Shown here in pieces: positions 42,300-52,089 of a stretch of DNA of 64,000 nucleotides. The notes below the pieces were generated by a model. It worked only from the letters and a program-made list of their open reading frames with translations, did not search any database and was not told the DNA's origin. Within the stretch, counting starts at the first letter, position 1. Each line of letters begins with the position of its first letter. The position numbers and the translations under genes were made by a program. Source of the stretch: Gautieria morchelliformis (lineage: Eukaryota > Basidiomycota > Agaricomycetes > Gomphales > Gomphaceae); contig WHVA01000302.1 in the NCBI GenBank assembly GCA_015179125.1, positions 62,001 through 126,000 of the forward strand, read 5' to 3'.

Positions 42300-44100
42300 C
42301 TTGACTGTGCAGCGCATGCCTGCTGATATTATTTTTCTTTGCCTTACAGTAATCCAACGTGGCGCCAAGATGCACTGCCATTCTTTCATATTCGGCTGGT
42401 GTCGGAATTCCTCATTACGGGGCCTCATAGTCTTCATGGAATTTGGTGTGCTTGACAAGTTGGACTTGTACAGCCCACCCACTGATCATCTCCCTAGGTC
42501 CCAGACTTCGTTTATAGTAGCCACAAATAAAGTCTCACTATTGATGCACCATCACCTATGGCGATGTTGCTCTGACACTCCCCTCTTGTCAATATCTTCA
42601 TAGTAAAAGTCCATGGCTCATGAACACGATGATACCCACCATCAACAATCAAGGTGTCTTATTCTTTTTGTTTCGGAGACTCTGTGCCACCTTCGCTGTG
42701 CAGCCGAGTGTGGCACTTCCAGGTGCTACTGAGCCGCTGGGCGACACCATGACTGCTGTTGATATCAGAAGCTTGTAGTGACTTACAGTGAAAGCCCGAG
42801 GTACGGCGACCTTCTTTCTCATTCTCACAGGTGCCAACGCACATGATCATGTGGAAATGTCCCCTTGCTGTCCTGTGCTTGTGGTAGATAACCTGCACGC
42901 TAAATGCTGAAATCCCGGGGGTCGCCGCCTCAGACATTGCTGACATTGATGGTGCAACAAAGGACCCACCGCAAAAACCGGTCAGCAGTCTCCCGGACTT
43001 CACTTGGAGGGTCTGACGGGTTTCAGGACACAAAATTCGGCCACCATCGATCAGAACCATGGATCCGACCGATAAAAGCATCGAAGAGGCCCAAGGAGAC
43101 TCAAACACGTTGTAGTTGAAGACAGTCCTCGGTATCATGACATGCTGGGCACTTGAGAAATGACCAGCAGCAGAGGTCACAACCTTCTGATGGGTAGGTG
43201 TGGTAATGTATTAGCGCCCCTGTCGCAATGACCTTGACAGGAGCAGTACAAGGAGTTTCCTCCCGAACGACAGGTTTAGAATTGTACCCACAGTCACTGC
43301 CAGAGTGCGATCTGGGACCAGGCAAGTGGAGACATCTATTGCTTGGCGGAAAATACAGGGTTTGACGGGAAGAAATATAAGTGATGCGTGACGACGTGGC
43401 TCACAATGAGATTGTGCTTCTGCCACTTCATGTGCCCTCTCACCTGTCAACACCGCCTCCCGTGGCTCCCAATGGATTACCCCACAGAGTTTCGGAATAG
43501 CTCGACCATCGCAACATCGCGTGGAATGACGGGGACAAGCATGCGTCGCCCTTTATTTTCTCAGTATGGAGCCCATGCCTTAGCCCTGTCATCATGCCAA
43601 TTCAGAAGGATCTGCTTCGTTACGAGTGCCTCGCAGTCGGGTCGGACATTGCAAACACGGCCCTCCCTGTCGCTTTGACACTTCTTGAATCAAGTCCAGC
43701 ATTGCCACTGTGGAGCAATTCACGAGCCTCTTTAGAGGCAGCGGCACGGTCTCCGGAGGCCATATTTATCTTTCGAGCTAAAGCCGAATAGGTTTCTTGC
43801 GTATTCTAACCATGTCGAGGAGGGTTGAGGGTTCTTGGAAGTAGCAAGGCTTTGAAGGTTCATACAGTGGGGCGAAGGTGAAGATGCATTGTCACAGAGA
43901 TGGGCTCCCCATCCAACCTCGCCGCATAGTTTCGTTACATTTTCAAGAACAAGATGTCATTGAAGTCAGAGAAGATAACGAGCACGACTCTGGCTCGTGA
44001 GATATTATCTTCCACGGGGCTCATTCGAAGTGGTCGTGCTCAGCTTCTCGTCCTGGTAGTGCTTGGCGATAGTGGCTGAAGTCATACTAGGGCAGAACAT
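42300..44100 (-). pseudogene. downstream part of the repeat-borne gene, copy 1
   Basis: Minus-strand blocks include SPVEDNISRARVVLVIFSDF (about 44030-43960), LDGEPISVTMHLHLRPT (about 43910), an Ala-rich segment with ARKINMASGDRAAASKEARE (about 43790-43720), LVPVIPRDVAMVELFRNSVG (43545-43485), HWEPREAVLTGERAHEVAEA (about 43480-43420) and EFRHQPNMKEWQC (about 42400). Stops interrupt it: V-stop-TF at 43860-43862 (CGA in copy 3), HG-stop-NT near 43810, and VG-stop-SI near 43486. Function unknown. Confidence 0.4.
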
Positions 44101-44560
44101 GGTCCCGAATATGATATGACATGATAGAGTTGAACTAGTAGAAAGGATGATGAATGGATGCGCACTCGACTACTAGCATGATGGTGGTCGCAGCGAAAGG
44201 AACTGATTGCATAATCAGACACCCGGCCGTTAGAGCTCATAGTCATCATAGGTTATCAAATATTTCACGGATCCTTATCCCTCCAGGGCTGACAGATCCA
44301 AAAATCATGAGGGACACCCGGTAATGGCTCGTGCACGAAAAATATCGGAACCAATGATATACAGCCCGAATAGATAGAAAATGTAGATACTGTACAATAT
44401 CCGACATTCTCAACAGAATTTCCCTTCTACCATGCTAGATCATCGCGGCCATCCGCAAACATACGCGACCCTGCCAGCTTGGTGCACCTGCCGACTCGTT
44501 AGAACAGGGTTTGCGAGAGATCGTAACGATTCGGGTGCCACCATTTGTATGAAGGTCACC

Positions 44561-45109
44561 TCACGAGATCCACTCGCTCCGCACGAGTGAGCCATCAGGC
44601 TGCCTGACGAACTTGTACTGGTGTAACACCAGCCTTTTCCCACGGACACGGCGTCCCGCGGCTCCACCTCTCCCCCATCTCTTCTTGCCGTGGTCCCTCG
44701 TGTTGACAAGCAGCATGGCAATCCTCCTGGCTTCTGAGCTCAGATCGAGCTCGAAGTCCATGGAGGTAAGATGTTTCATGGCTGTGCGAGAGCTGCTGCC
44801 CCCGTGAGCTGTCTGGCCTTGCGCCTTCCCGCTCTTTCCCTTCACTCTCGCCTTCGCCTTTGGTGCTGCCCGTCGATGGTCCCGTCGAGCAGGCACTGTG
44901 GCAGGGATCGGGTGCGGCGGGTTCACCATGCCCGTGCATGGCCTAGGCTGTAGCCGGGGTAGTGGGGCGGGGATGGGGAGCGGTGGAGTGGCTGGGCGTG
45001 GAGGCCTTAGAGGCGGTAATGTCAGGTGACCGCGATCCGCCGCTGCAAGTGCCGGGTTACTGTAGTGGAGCCAGAGCTCTGACAAACCTGGTAACTGTAG
45101 GTTGTTCAT
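44561..45109 (-). CDS. N-terminal exon of the repeat-borne gene, copy 1
   Basis: 182 codons starting MNNLQLPGLSELWLHYSNPA. Next comes a Pro-rich run (residues 35-70), a basic Lys/Ala segment (APKAKARVKGKSGKA), then MDFELDLSSEARRIAMLLVN and FVRQPDGSLVRSEW at the end. This frame is kept in copies 2 and 3, and the conserved DFELxLSSExxRIxMxLVNTRDH block suggests real coding history. About 400 bp upstream (45110-45522) is also conserved between copies and may hold the promoter. Downstream minus frames (see copy 2 entries) look like later exons. Family not recognised. Confidence 0.45.
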   Translation of the reverse strand: MNNLQLPGLSELWLHYSNPALAAADRGHLTLPPLRPPRPATPPLPIPAPLPRLQPRPCTGMVNPPHPIPATVPARRDHRRAAPKAKARVKGKSGKAQGQTAHGGSSSRTAMKHLTSMDFELDLSSEARRIAMLLVNTRDHGKKRWGRGGAAGRRVRGKRLVLHQYKFVRQPDGSLVRSEWIS

Positions 45110-45522
45110 AAGGAACTCGAGTCACGACTGGGGAAAAGTGGTGGGACGAAGAATTTTTCAGTGAAGATAGCACCAGTCTTATATGTGTATGAAGAGAAGC
45201 GATGATCTAATCAGGCAGACAAAGAGTGAATTAGATCAGACCAGGTGATCATCCGCCTTTCTTTGTGTGAACAAAGAGTACGTGTTGCACTGGATTAAGC
45301 CACTTAGAAGCTTGCTAAGTCATATTAGTCGAAGCTATGCGCTTCCATTATAGATCCCCCATGTGTAAATGTCAAGCAATATTGAGAACTAAATTATGGC
45401 ACCATTCGCCGCCGTGAGGCTGCTGGCCTGTGGACAATCGGACGCTGACGATATTATACAGTAGAAGATAAATTAGTATGTGTCTCGTGGTGTCTTTGAA
45501 AGACCTGACTCAGAGCCATCAA

Positions 45523-45832
45523 ACCCAGTGAGAATCAACCCGGGATCCTTTGGAATCTGGCGGGTAAATTAATGTATTTTAGGGAGGGAGTGGGGTATTT
45601 CGCACTGTAGAAACAATAGGCACTGTATACCAGCACTTTTCAAGCCAACACCACTGAGACGCTCCTTTTCGCACTTGCCAGGCGCCCCTTAAATTTTCAA
45701 CATAATCAAAAGCTGAGGTACTGATCCTAGGCTTGGATTAGGACTTGTATCAAGGTACAAAAATGTCAATGTACACAAAGTGAAATACATTTTATCTGTA
45801 TACACAAGAAGTGAAGGTAAATTGCCGTTTAC
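45523..45832. other. flank of the CACTA relic
   Basis: It contains several CACTG-type words (GCACTGTAGAAAC 45611, GCACTGTATACC 45630, ACACCACTGAGAC 45650) that might be CACTA subterminal repeats. No inverted partner was found and no gene is seen. Confidence 0.35.
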
Positions 45833-46925
45833 CTATTCCTGATCGTCTACTGCATCAACTGTGCGAGAAAAGCTGCCACTTCGGTCGATGATCCCCCACT
45901 TGCTCCCACGTCGAACTCGACCCACAATGCATTCCCTACCAATGCAACCAAGTTCGAGTGCGAGTGCGGATCTGAAGGGAGCTCGGGAATACGAGTGTGG
46001 GAGTCCGAGTCCGAGTCCGGAGAGCGAGCGTGGGAATGCAAGAATTTGAGTGTGGGAGTGTGAGGGGGAGTGCGGCACTGTGAGTCCGGGGGTCCCGGGA
46101 GTGGGCCAATGCAAGAATGCGAGTGCGGGAATGCATGTCTGAATTGTTAGTGCCGGCAATGTACTCATCATTGACCAGTTCATTGTATCAGGTGCGCCGA
46201 AAGCACAAGTTCCAGAGGATATCGAAGCAAGTGAGCCCCGGGCGCAAGAGCTAGAATTTACGCAGTCTACTGAGATCCTCGGCAGATGAATCAGTCTTGA
46301 TAAAAGTCTCGATGACTTGGTAAGGGTTTGGGTTACTGAGAACTGGTATTGTAATACAGTTGTGTGAGAACATGTATTCGAGTGCAATTAATAAAGGCGA
46401 CATTACTGTAATTCAGCACTCACGTCGACGAGTCTAGACAGTGAGGATGAATAATTAAAAATTGCTGATGAGGAATTAGATAGCGTGTTCGTCCATTGGG
46501 TCAAATGAATTTGATCGTCCAAGGTCATCCAAGCTTCCAGGACTCAGAGAGTTCAGTGATCCAAGTCGATCTGATCATGCAACTGCGAGTTGGAAGTGCG
46601 TTATGAGTTATGAGGAATCTGAATCCAACCAATTGGAGTAAGCAATTGAACATCGTGTGAGAGCTAGACCTTGAACCGGGGAACCATCATCTTGATAGAA
46701 TTCCCCAGGAACTGAGTCGAAGTGCCTCTCATCATCCAGATCTCTATTGGCGCTACCAGGGCTTCCAGCATCCGGTGAGTCGCTTGCATGGCTTAGTGCA
46801 GCTTGCACCCGCTTCCGCTGACATTGACATTGAGCTCGTCCAAGTTCCGTGGTACAAGAGGGTATGCAGAGGAACGGTTCCTTGTCCGCCATGGATGATG
46901 GTCCTGGTGTGGGACTAGAACGCAC
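45833..46925 (-). pseudogene. CACTA/TNP2 deletion derivative
   Basis: The C-terminal block (45833-45940) reads RECIVGRVRRGSKWGIIDRS, clearly related to the tail of the TNP2 gene at 11741 (CGNEWGIVDRSGDF). The block at 46608-46925 (105 codons) has CTTELGRAQCQCQRKR near its start, plausible as a TNP2-type N-terminal Cys region. Between them only about 500 bp remain, including a GAGTGCGGGAATGC-like simple repeat (45955-46135). The transposase core is absent, so this is a non-autonomous relic. Confidence 0.5.
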
Positions 46926-46929
46926 TCAT

Positions 46930-47820
46930 CTCTTACAAATTTTATTTCAAGCTCCGGAGTAACCCCAAAACCCCAACCTGTTGTCCTGTGTGGGACTAGT
47001 AAAAAAAGCTAATGCCATTTCAACTTCCGCAGAGTTATATAAGCTCGTTCTTTCCCTGCACTCTCATGTTCATCAATCCAAACCACCCCCCGCACTCTCA
47101 CCTTAATCGCCTTCATCACTCCCCGCACCCGCATCCTTGCTGCAAAACGGATGTCGTCCAGCTCGAGCTTGTATTCCTCGGAACAGGTCGAGAGTACATA
47201 TGTGTACCTTCCTGCCAATCTCGTGTTCATATTGCTTCTCTAGCTCAATGTTGTTTCTCCTCAGGTGGCAATTAAACAGAAGGTGCTGAAGGTAATCTTT
47301 CCACCTTAATGAGATCTCCTTATTGACATTCTTCACGCTATTCAAGCCTCGTCTTCCACTGCTGTCTCTGCCCCCGCTGTAAGGAAGTCCAAGCGGCAGG
47401 ACATACCGGCCCAGGTTATTCATGTGCTGCATCCTCTTGCATCTTTACTCACCCTCGTTCTCTCTACACAGCCCAATACTGTGACTAAGTCGATCATCTC
47501 ATTGTATTCCTATGCCTCTTTCGCACATCCAAGCTCTTACTTATGCTCTCCGCCATGATTCACTCTCACAGTCTCTGCATGTATGAGCCTGCTGTATCCA
47601 CTCACTATTGCCTCTTTGTTATTGGAATGGATCCCAGACTTTCTTTCATCTCGCTCTCTCAATCGCAGACACATTCTCATTTTCCGCCACACTCGACTTG
47701 CTTTCGATATATTCCCTGCACATACGATTTACCCTAGATTTCCATCATACAAAGCGGGCCAAAAGTAAGACCCTGGAATCTGTATTGTTCTATCCCATCC
47801 ATTGATCATTTATTCCAATA
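46930..47820. other. C/T-rich stretch upstream of the laccase fragment
   Basis: A minus frame 47009-47230 (73 codons, with EEYKLELDDIRFAARMRVRG) is protein-like but unidentified. The plus strand 47540-47820 is pyrimidine-rich and may contain decayed upstream laccase exons. No confident gene. Confidence 0.35.
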
Positions 47821-48639
47821 AATAGCCGAGCCCTCAAGTTTCCTACCTGTCCTGCAGTTCTCCCAGCCCTACTCGATCTCCTTTCAACGCATTTCGCCGT
47901 AGGCATGGCCTCATTTGTGTTACAGTCTAATGAGGTGAGCTCCGAGTGCTGGTCGTTCTTTAGTGGCTGGTTGGGCGGCATTTGGGTGTTTCTTGTGATG
48001 CTGACGATATGAGCAGATTGTGGAGCTTCATGTGCATAATTGGGACGCAGGTAACCATCCGTTGTAAGTGCGCACCTTCTTTCTTGCATGTATTACTCAC
48101 CCATCCCTCCATCTCAGCCACCTCCACGGCCACAAATTCCAAGTGATCTACAAGTCCACGGACGTTACATCTGACGACCCAAGTCTGAATCCCCCAGTCG
48201 GGCCTGAGGGCCAAGCCAATCCAATGCGTCATGACACGATCGAGGTGCCGTCGCTAGGGACTGCATTTTTGAGGATCAGGCTGATAACCCAGGCGCATGA
48301 CTTTTCCACTGCGAGTGGTATAGTTTTGGTGCCAGTATGTCTTTATATGTGCTGATGGGATGGGTGTAGGTCATATCGAGTGAGGGGGGTTTGAAAGGCC
48401 GTGCGGTATGCCGTGGAGGCTACTAACGTTGTGCATTTGTGTGTAGATGGCATCTTGAAGCCGGCCTCGCTGTCACATTCCTCGAAGCACCCTTGGAGGC
48501 CCAGCAGCAAATACAGGCCCCTCCTACGTGCCCTCCCAATGTGCTGCCTAAAACCTCCCCTCGAGCGGCAATGCCACAGGGCACAACACCACCACTGATT
48601 TATTGGGACTCACTGTCGGTCCCTTCCCCTAAGTCCTAG
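47821..48639 (+). pseudogene. laccase-type multicopper oxidase, C-terminal fragment
   Basis: Exon 47821-47934 ends FAVGMASFVLQSNE. Intron 47935-48016. Exon 48017-48063 (IVELHVHNWDAGNHP) joins across intron 48064-48117 to HLHGHKFQVIYKSTDVTSDD, creating the copper motif HPFHLHGH. The frame then runs DTIEVPSLGTAFLRIR, loses one base near 48282, carries TGA for Trp in PGA-stop-LFHC, and has HC-E where HCHIE is expected (a 6-nt loss at the HCHxxWH copper site, 48307-48314). Final exon 48447-48639 reads WHLEAGLAVTFLEAP and ends at a stop. Laccases oxidise phenols with four copper ions and are secreted. The N-terminal half is missing, so this is a dead gene. Confidence 0.85.
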
Positions 48640-49128
48640 GGTGGCGCCTGCCGTCCGCCCCTCTCTTCGTCAGAAAACCGTCCTTGACGCTCTTCTTTTA
48701 CGCACTGTAGACTCTAGACTTCCTCTGGGCTGCAACTCCTTGCCACTAACTGTGCAGCAATCATGCAAGGTATCAGACCTTACGCTTGTCATATGTGTAT
48801 TCACTTCAAGAAACGAGTACTTTCGGAGAGTAGGAGTGACGACCTTGGTGGGTCTGCTGCAGCGGGTTCAGGTTCATACCATTTCTTACAGCATGATTTG
48901 ACCATAATATTTCATTAGGAGGCAGATCAAGTCGGCCCATCTCCACTCCCTACTCGCTTCGATTCCAGGCACGTTCGACAATGACGCTCGACTTTGGACA
49001 CTCAATTATTGCCATCTAGCTCTCATTTTTCTCTCTATTCCATACTTGATGTTCACTCCTAAGCTTTGTTATGCGATCGCCCGCCCTGTATTTATGACCT
49101 GAAATAAAGTTCAGTTGTGGCTATATAC
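48640..49128 (+). other. downstream of laccase, unassigned
   Basis: An 86-codon frame (48641-48901, starting MAPAVRPSLRQKTVLDALLL) begins immediately after the laccase stop and has no recognised domain. The remainder looks non-coding. The flank ends with AAGTC (49129-49133), the target duplication of the next element. Confidence 0.35.
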
Positions 49129-49133
49129 AAGTC

Positions 49134-49324
49134 TGTAAAGGAGTAAACTTAGAGCCTTGTGGGTATCACAAGAGCAGCAGAGATCAACCAAGCTGTGGGA
49201 TTCTGATGCTACGTAGTGATGGTTTACAAGGTAAGTTAAGCTGGGGAACTGCCGGGCAGTTCCCACGCACTACTATACAGCGGGGTCTTGTGGACCCTTC
49301 CCCCTGGGAATCTAATTCCTTACA
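49134..49324 (-). repeat. 3' LTR of the pol-less element
   Basis: 191 bp, TGTAAAGGAG to ATTCCTTACA on the plus strand. Contains hairpins at 49156-49172, 49244-49264 and 49283-49297. Confidence 0.93.
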
Positions 49325-49407
49325 CCCTCCCCTTCTAGAATGAACCCACCGGGTGAGCCAAAAGAAGCACCCCTTTGACCTTGAGAAAGGGATGGGTGTA
49401 TGGATCA

Positions 49408-50041
49408 GGCTATTCCGATGTACATCGGAATACCAGCGGATCTGATATCTCAGATCTGACATGAACAGCATGATGCCATGCTATGGCATCATGGCAGATG
49501 TGTTGGCACTGTGCCAACACACCTGTTCTGGTGTTCAGCATTCTGAACACCAGTGGTTGTGCCGGCTTCGCTGGCACTCCCAGGTTGTAGTGGGTGGTTG
49601 GTTGGTTTGGGGGCATGTTTCCCCCCCCTCTGAACCGAAACCCACGGTTGAGAACAACTTGAATGCTCTCAAACCCACAGACAGGTGATGTCTGTGGGGA
49701 ACTGAACAGCCAATGATCTAGGCATCATTGGTGCCTAACTGCGAAGGATAGCAGTTATGCAGCCATAGGACCCGGCAGGGCCCTATGCAAGGAATAACCA
49801 AGCGGTCAATAATTGACCGCTTTGTGACACGATGTCACCCATAGGACTCGGAGGAGCCCTGCACAATGAAATTACCGAAGCGGTGAATACTTGACCGCTT
49901 CATGGCCGAACGGGCCAGCGGCTGCATACAGCCACTGGGCATTGTGTCCATGGACCTGGACACAATGGATGTGCCTTTGTGTGCACGCCAAGCATGTGAT
50001 GCAGGCAGAGGCACAGCTTTCTGATGATCTGTTGGATCATC
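49408..50041. repeat. array of about 16-18 consecutive short hairpins
   Basis: Inverted repeats follow one another with little spacer. Good examples: 49411-49432 (22-nt perfect palindrome), 49439-49456, 49469-49493 (11-bp stem), 49499-49521 (11-bp), 49528-49553 (11-bp), 49559-49577, 49674-49698 (10-bp), 49710-49731, 49736-49757, 49764-49787 (one mismatch), 49800-49822 (10-bp), 49824-49838, 49877-49901 (one mismatch), 49903-49917, 49920-49933, 49940-49967 (11-bp), 50023-50041. Each stem has its own sequence, so this is not a tandem repeat. It occupies the region between the gag end and the 3' LTR. Confidence 0.9.
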
Positions 50042-51804
50042 TTGTGGCTGTCCATGGGGGCAGCCGGTTGCTCTTGGGGTTCATTTCTGAACCTCACGTC
50101 CTGCTCGACCGGGGCGGCTGGCGGCGGCATTTGCTGCCTGTCCAGTTCCTTTCGTCGCAGGTCTTCCGTGTCGTGGCCACGTTCGCTAGCTGTGGACTGT
50201 TGCACACTTTGACGTGGCGCTTCACATTCCCCGCATTGGCAGAGGGCCGTCTGGACGTTCTCCAGCATGGCCACATCTTGCAGCCTGATCTCCTCGGCTT
50301 GGTGGAGTTCCTTGCCGATCTTCATGATGGCTGGGGGCTTGCTGCATTGCCCAGGGACCACCCTGAATGGCGGTGGCTCTGCAGGGGGCCAGCAATGCGG
50401 CGGTTGCGACATATGCCACAACCGGGAGCTTCTGGGGACCTTTGGTGGGTCCCCAGATGCGGATGCACGCCCCAAGGGGGGTGCTGCACGCTCCCTCCTT
50501 GACAGGAGAGAGCATGGCGGCCGGGACCGCCTCTGGGCCCACGTGCGAACGCGGACGCAGCGGTGGGCCGACCCTGGCACGCGGCAGGGAGCCCCAGCGG
50601 CCTGGGTGTCTGCTGGGGACCCGGTGCACCGCGTGGCACCCGCCACTGACGGGGGCGGCCCTGCATGCCGCCGCGAGCAAGGGCGGGTGGAGCGGCGCTG
50701 CGCGCGTGGCTCTCGCGGTGCCTGGCGGCCTCTGGGGGCCCCTTGAGGGCTCCCAGCGGTGGGTGCACGTCCTTTGGGACGTGCAGCACCGTTCCCGTGG
50801 GCTGGGAACAAGTGGGGCAGCTGGGGCACACTCTGGGGCACGCGGATGTCGTTGCACGCCGGGCGCGACATCTGGCCGGCTCTGGGGACCCCTGGAAGGT
50901 CCCCAGAGGTGGATGCACGCTCTACAGAGCGTGCACCACCGTTCCCGCTCAATGGGAGCGAGCAGGGCAGCCGGGACGGGTCCTGGGGCGCGCGGGTGTC
51001 GTTGCGCGCCGGGCGCGGCGTGCACGACCTCTGGCCGGCTCTGGGGACCTCTGGACGGTCCCCAGAGGTGGATGCACACTCTAAGGAGCGTGCACCACCG
51101 GCCCCACTGGCTGGGACCGAGCAGGGCCGCCGGGGCGGCAGCTGGGGTGCGCGGATGACGCTGCGCGCTGACGGCGGCTTACGCGGGTTCCCAGTGATCC
51201 TGGGGTGCTCCTGGGCATTCCACAAGGTGGATGCACACACCAGGTGGTGTGTGCCGTCGTCCACAGCCGTCTGGGGCGGCCTGGAGCGCGGATGCGCGAT
51301 GGGGACTGTGGAGGCGGCGTCGACGCACGTGTCACGCCCAGTGTGGCCGGCCTGTCCCTGGGGAGCCTGGGGAGCCTGGGGACATCGTGGGGCGTGGATG
51401 TGCCATGGGGGAACCTCGTTGCGGCCAGGCCATGGCGTTGGGCTGGCCGGCTGCGCGACCGGTCATTTTTGCGCGACCGGTTCCACGCCTTCCTTCAGCG
51501 AAGGCGTGTCCCCATTCAGTTTGACTCCCGTGGGTGCTGGTGCGAGCATGCTCCACGGCGGTTTGGCCAGGTCGTCGTCGTTGGGTGAGTTGTGCCGTAG
51601 GTTGCGTAAGTCGCAGCACAACTCAGCCATCCTGTCCTCCAATGCTCTGAACCTACAGAGCCGTTGCTGGCTCTCCTCGCGGTCTGTCGCGAGGCGTTCC
51701 TGCAATGATGACATCGCAGCAACAGTTTTCGACGGTGAAGCCATCAGAGTAGCAGTCTTTTTCAAGACGCTGCCGAAAACACAGTACAGCTGTTTGCTGG
51801 GCAA
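49900..51804 (-). pseudogene. Gag-like protein with tandem repeats, one stop
   Basis: The first frame (51463-51804) has a likely start MASPSKTVAAMSSLQERLAT near 51744 and ends at TGA (51463-51465) in a context suggesting a former CGA. The same frame stays open on the other side down to 49900 (454 codons from the Met at 51264). The middle is a proline/arginine-rich repeat of about 50 residues (motif ERASTSGDLPGVPRAGQ), five to six times. The end is IGKELHQAEEIRLQDVAML ... MPPPAAPVEQDVRFRNEP, which matches gypsy F Gag at 25920-26160. Capsid core and zinc knuckle are absent, and the frame runs into the hairpin array. Its function as Gag is doubtful. Confidence 0.7.
50430..51260 (-). repeat. GC-rich tandem repeat of about 150 bp in the Gag frame
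   Basis: Diverged units recur with landmark hairpin TCTGGGGACC...GGTCCCCAGA at 50431, 50881 and 51040 (a variant at 50732), each followed by GGTGGATGCAC and a second hairpin (50914-50935, 51073-51094, 51233-51254). Spacing is about 150-160 bp. Each unit thus carries at least two hairpins. Confidence 0.82.
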
Positions 51805-51828
51805 ACAGCCAATGGAATCTCAAAAAAG

Positions 51829-52019
51829 TGTAAAGGAGTAAACTTAGAGCCTTGTGGGTATCACAAGAGCAGCAGAGATCGACCAAGCTGTGGGATTCTG
51901 ATGCTACGTAGTGACAGTTTACAAGGTAAGTTAAGCTGGGGAACTGCCGGGCAGTTCCCACGCACTACTATACAGCGGGGTCTTGTGGACCCCCCCCCCT
52001 GGGAATCTACTTCCTTACA
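51829..52019 (-). repeat. 5' LTR of the pol-less element
   Basis: 191 bp, TGTAAAGGAG to CTTCCTTACA on the plus strand. Pairs with 49134-49324. Confidence 0.93.
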
Positions 52020-52089
52020 AAGTCCCAGAAGCACTTGCACACCGCGCAAAGACCGCTGCCGGCAAGCAACTAAATGCGCTAAAATGTTC

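Larger units (their letters stand above)
41829..45522 (-). repeat. 4-kb dispersed repeat, copy 1 (rearranged left end)
   Basis: Aligns with copies 2 (54560-58001) and 3 (61058-64000) over almost its whole length at high similarity. Near 41996-42256 it is interrupted by an LTR-B tail and a copia LTR fragment, and a 70-bp segment next to them is inverted. The right boundary is where copies 1 and 2 diverge after GAGCCATCAAAC. It carries an unidentified minus-strand gene. Confidence 0.85.
49134..52019 (-). mobile_element. complete pol-less LTR retroelement of family F, hairpin-studded
   Basis: 2886 bp with 191-bp LTRs (49134-49324 and 51829-52019, six differences by eye, about 97% identical), perfect duplication AAGTC (49129-49133, 52020-52024) and a polypurine tract AAGGGGAGGG abutting the 3' LTR (minus strand, 49325-49334). 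It encodes only a Gag-like protein; protease, RT and integrase are absent. The LTRs and part of Gag match gypsy F at 25307. It must depend on another element for mobility. Short inverted repeats occur roughly every 30-60 bp throughout. Confidence 0.93.

Noticed and set aside
49408..50041. Possible CRISPR array
   Set aside because: The stems differ in sequence, there are no identical direct repeats with spacers, and it sits inside a eukaryotic LTR element.
49891..51841. Long plus-strand ORFs (up to 360 codons at 50759-51841) opposite the pol-less element's gag
   Set aside because: LTR orientation, the polypurine tract and the frame matching gypsy F Gag are all on the minus strand. GC-rich repeats without stops produce shadow frames.
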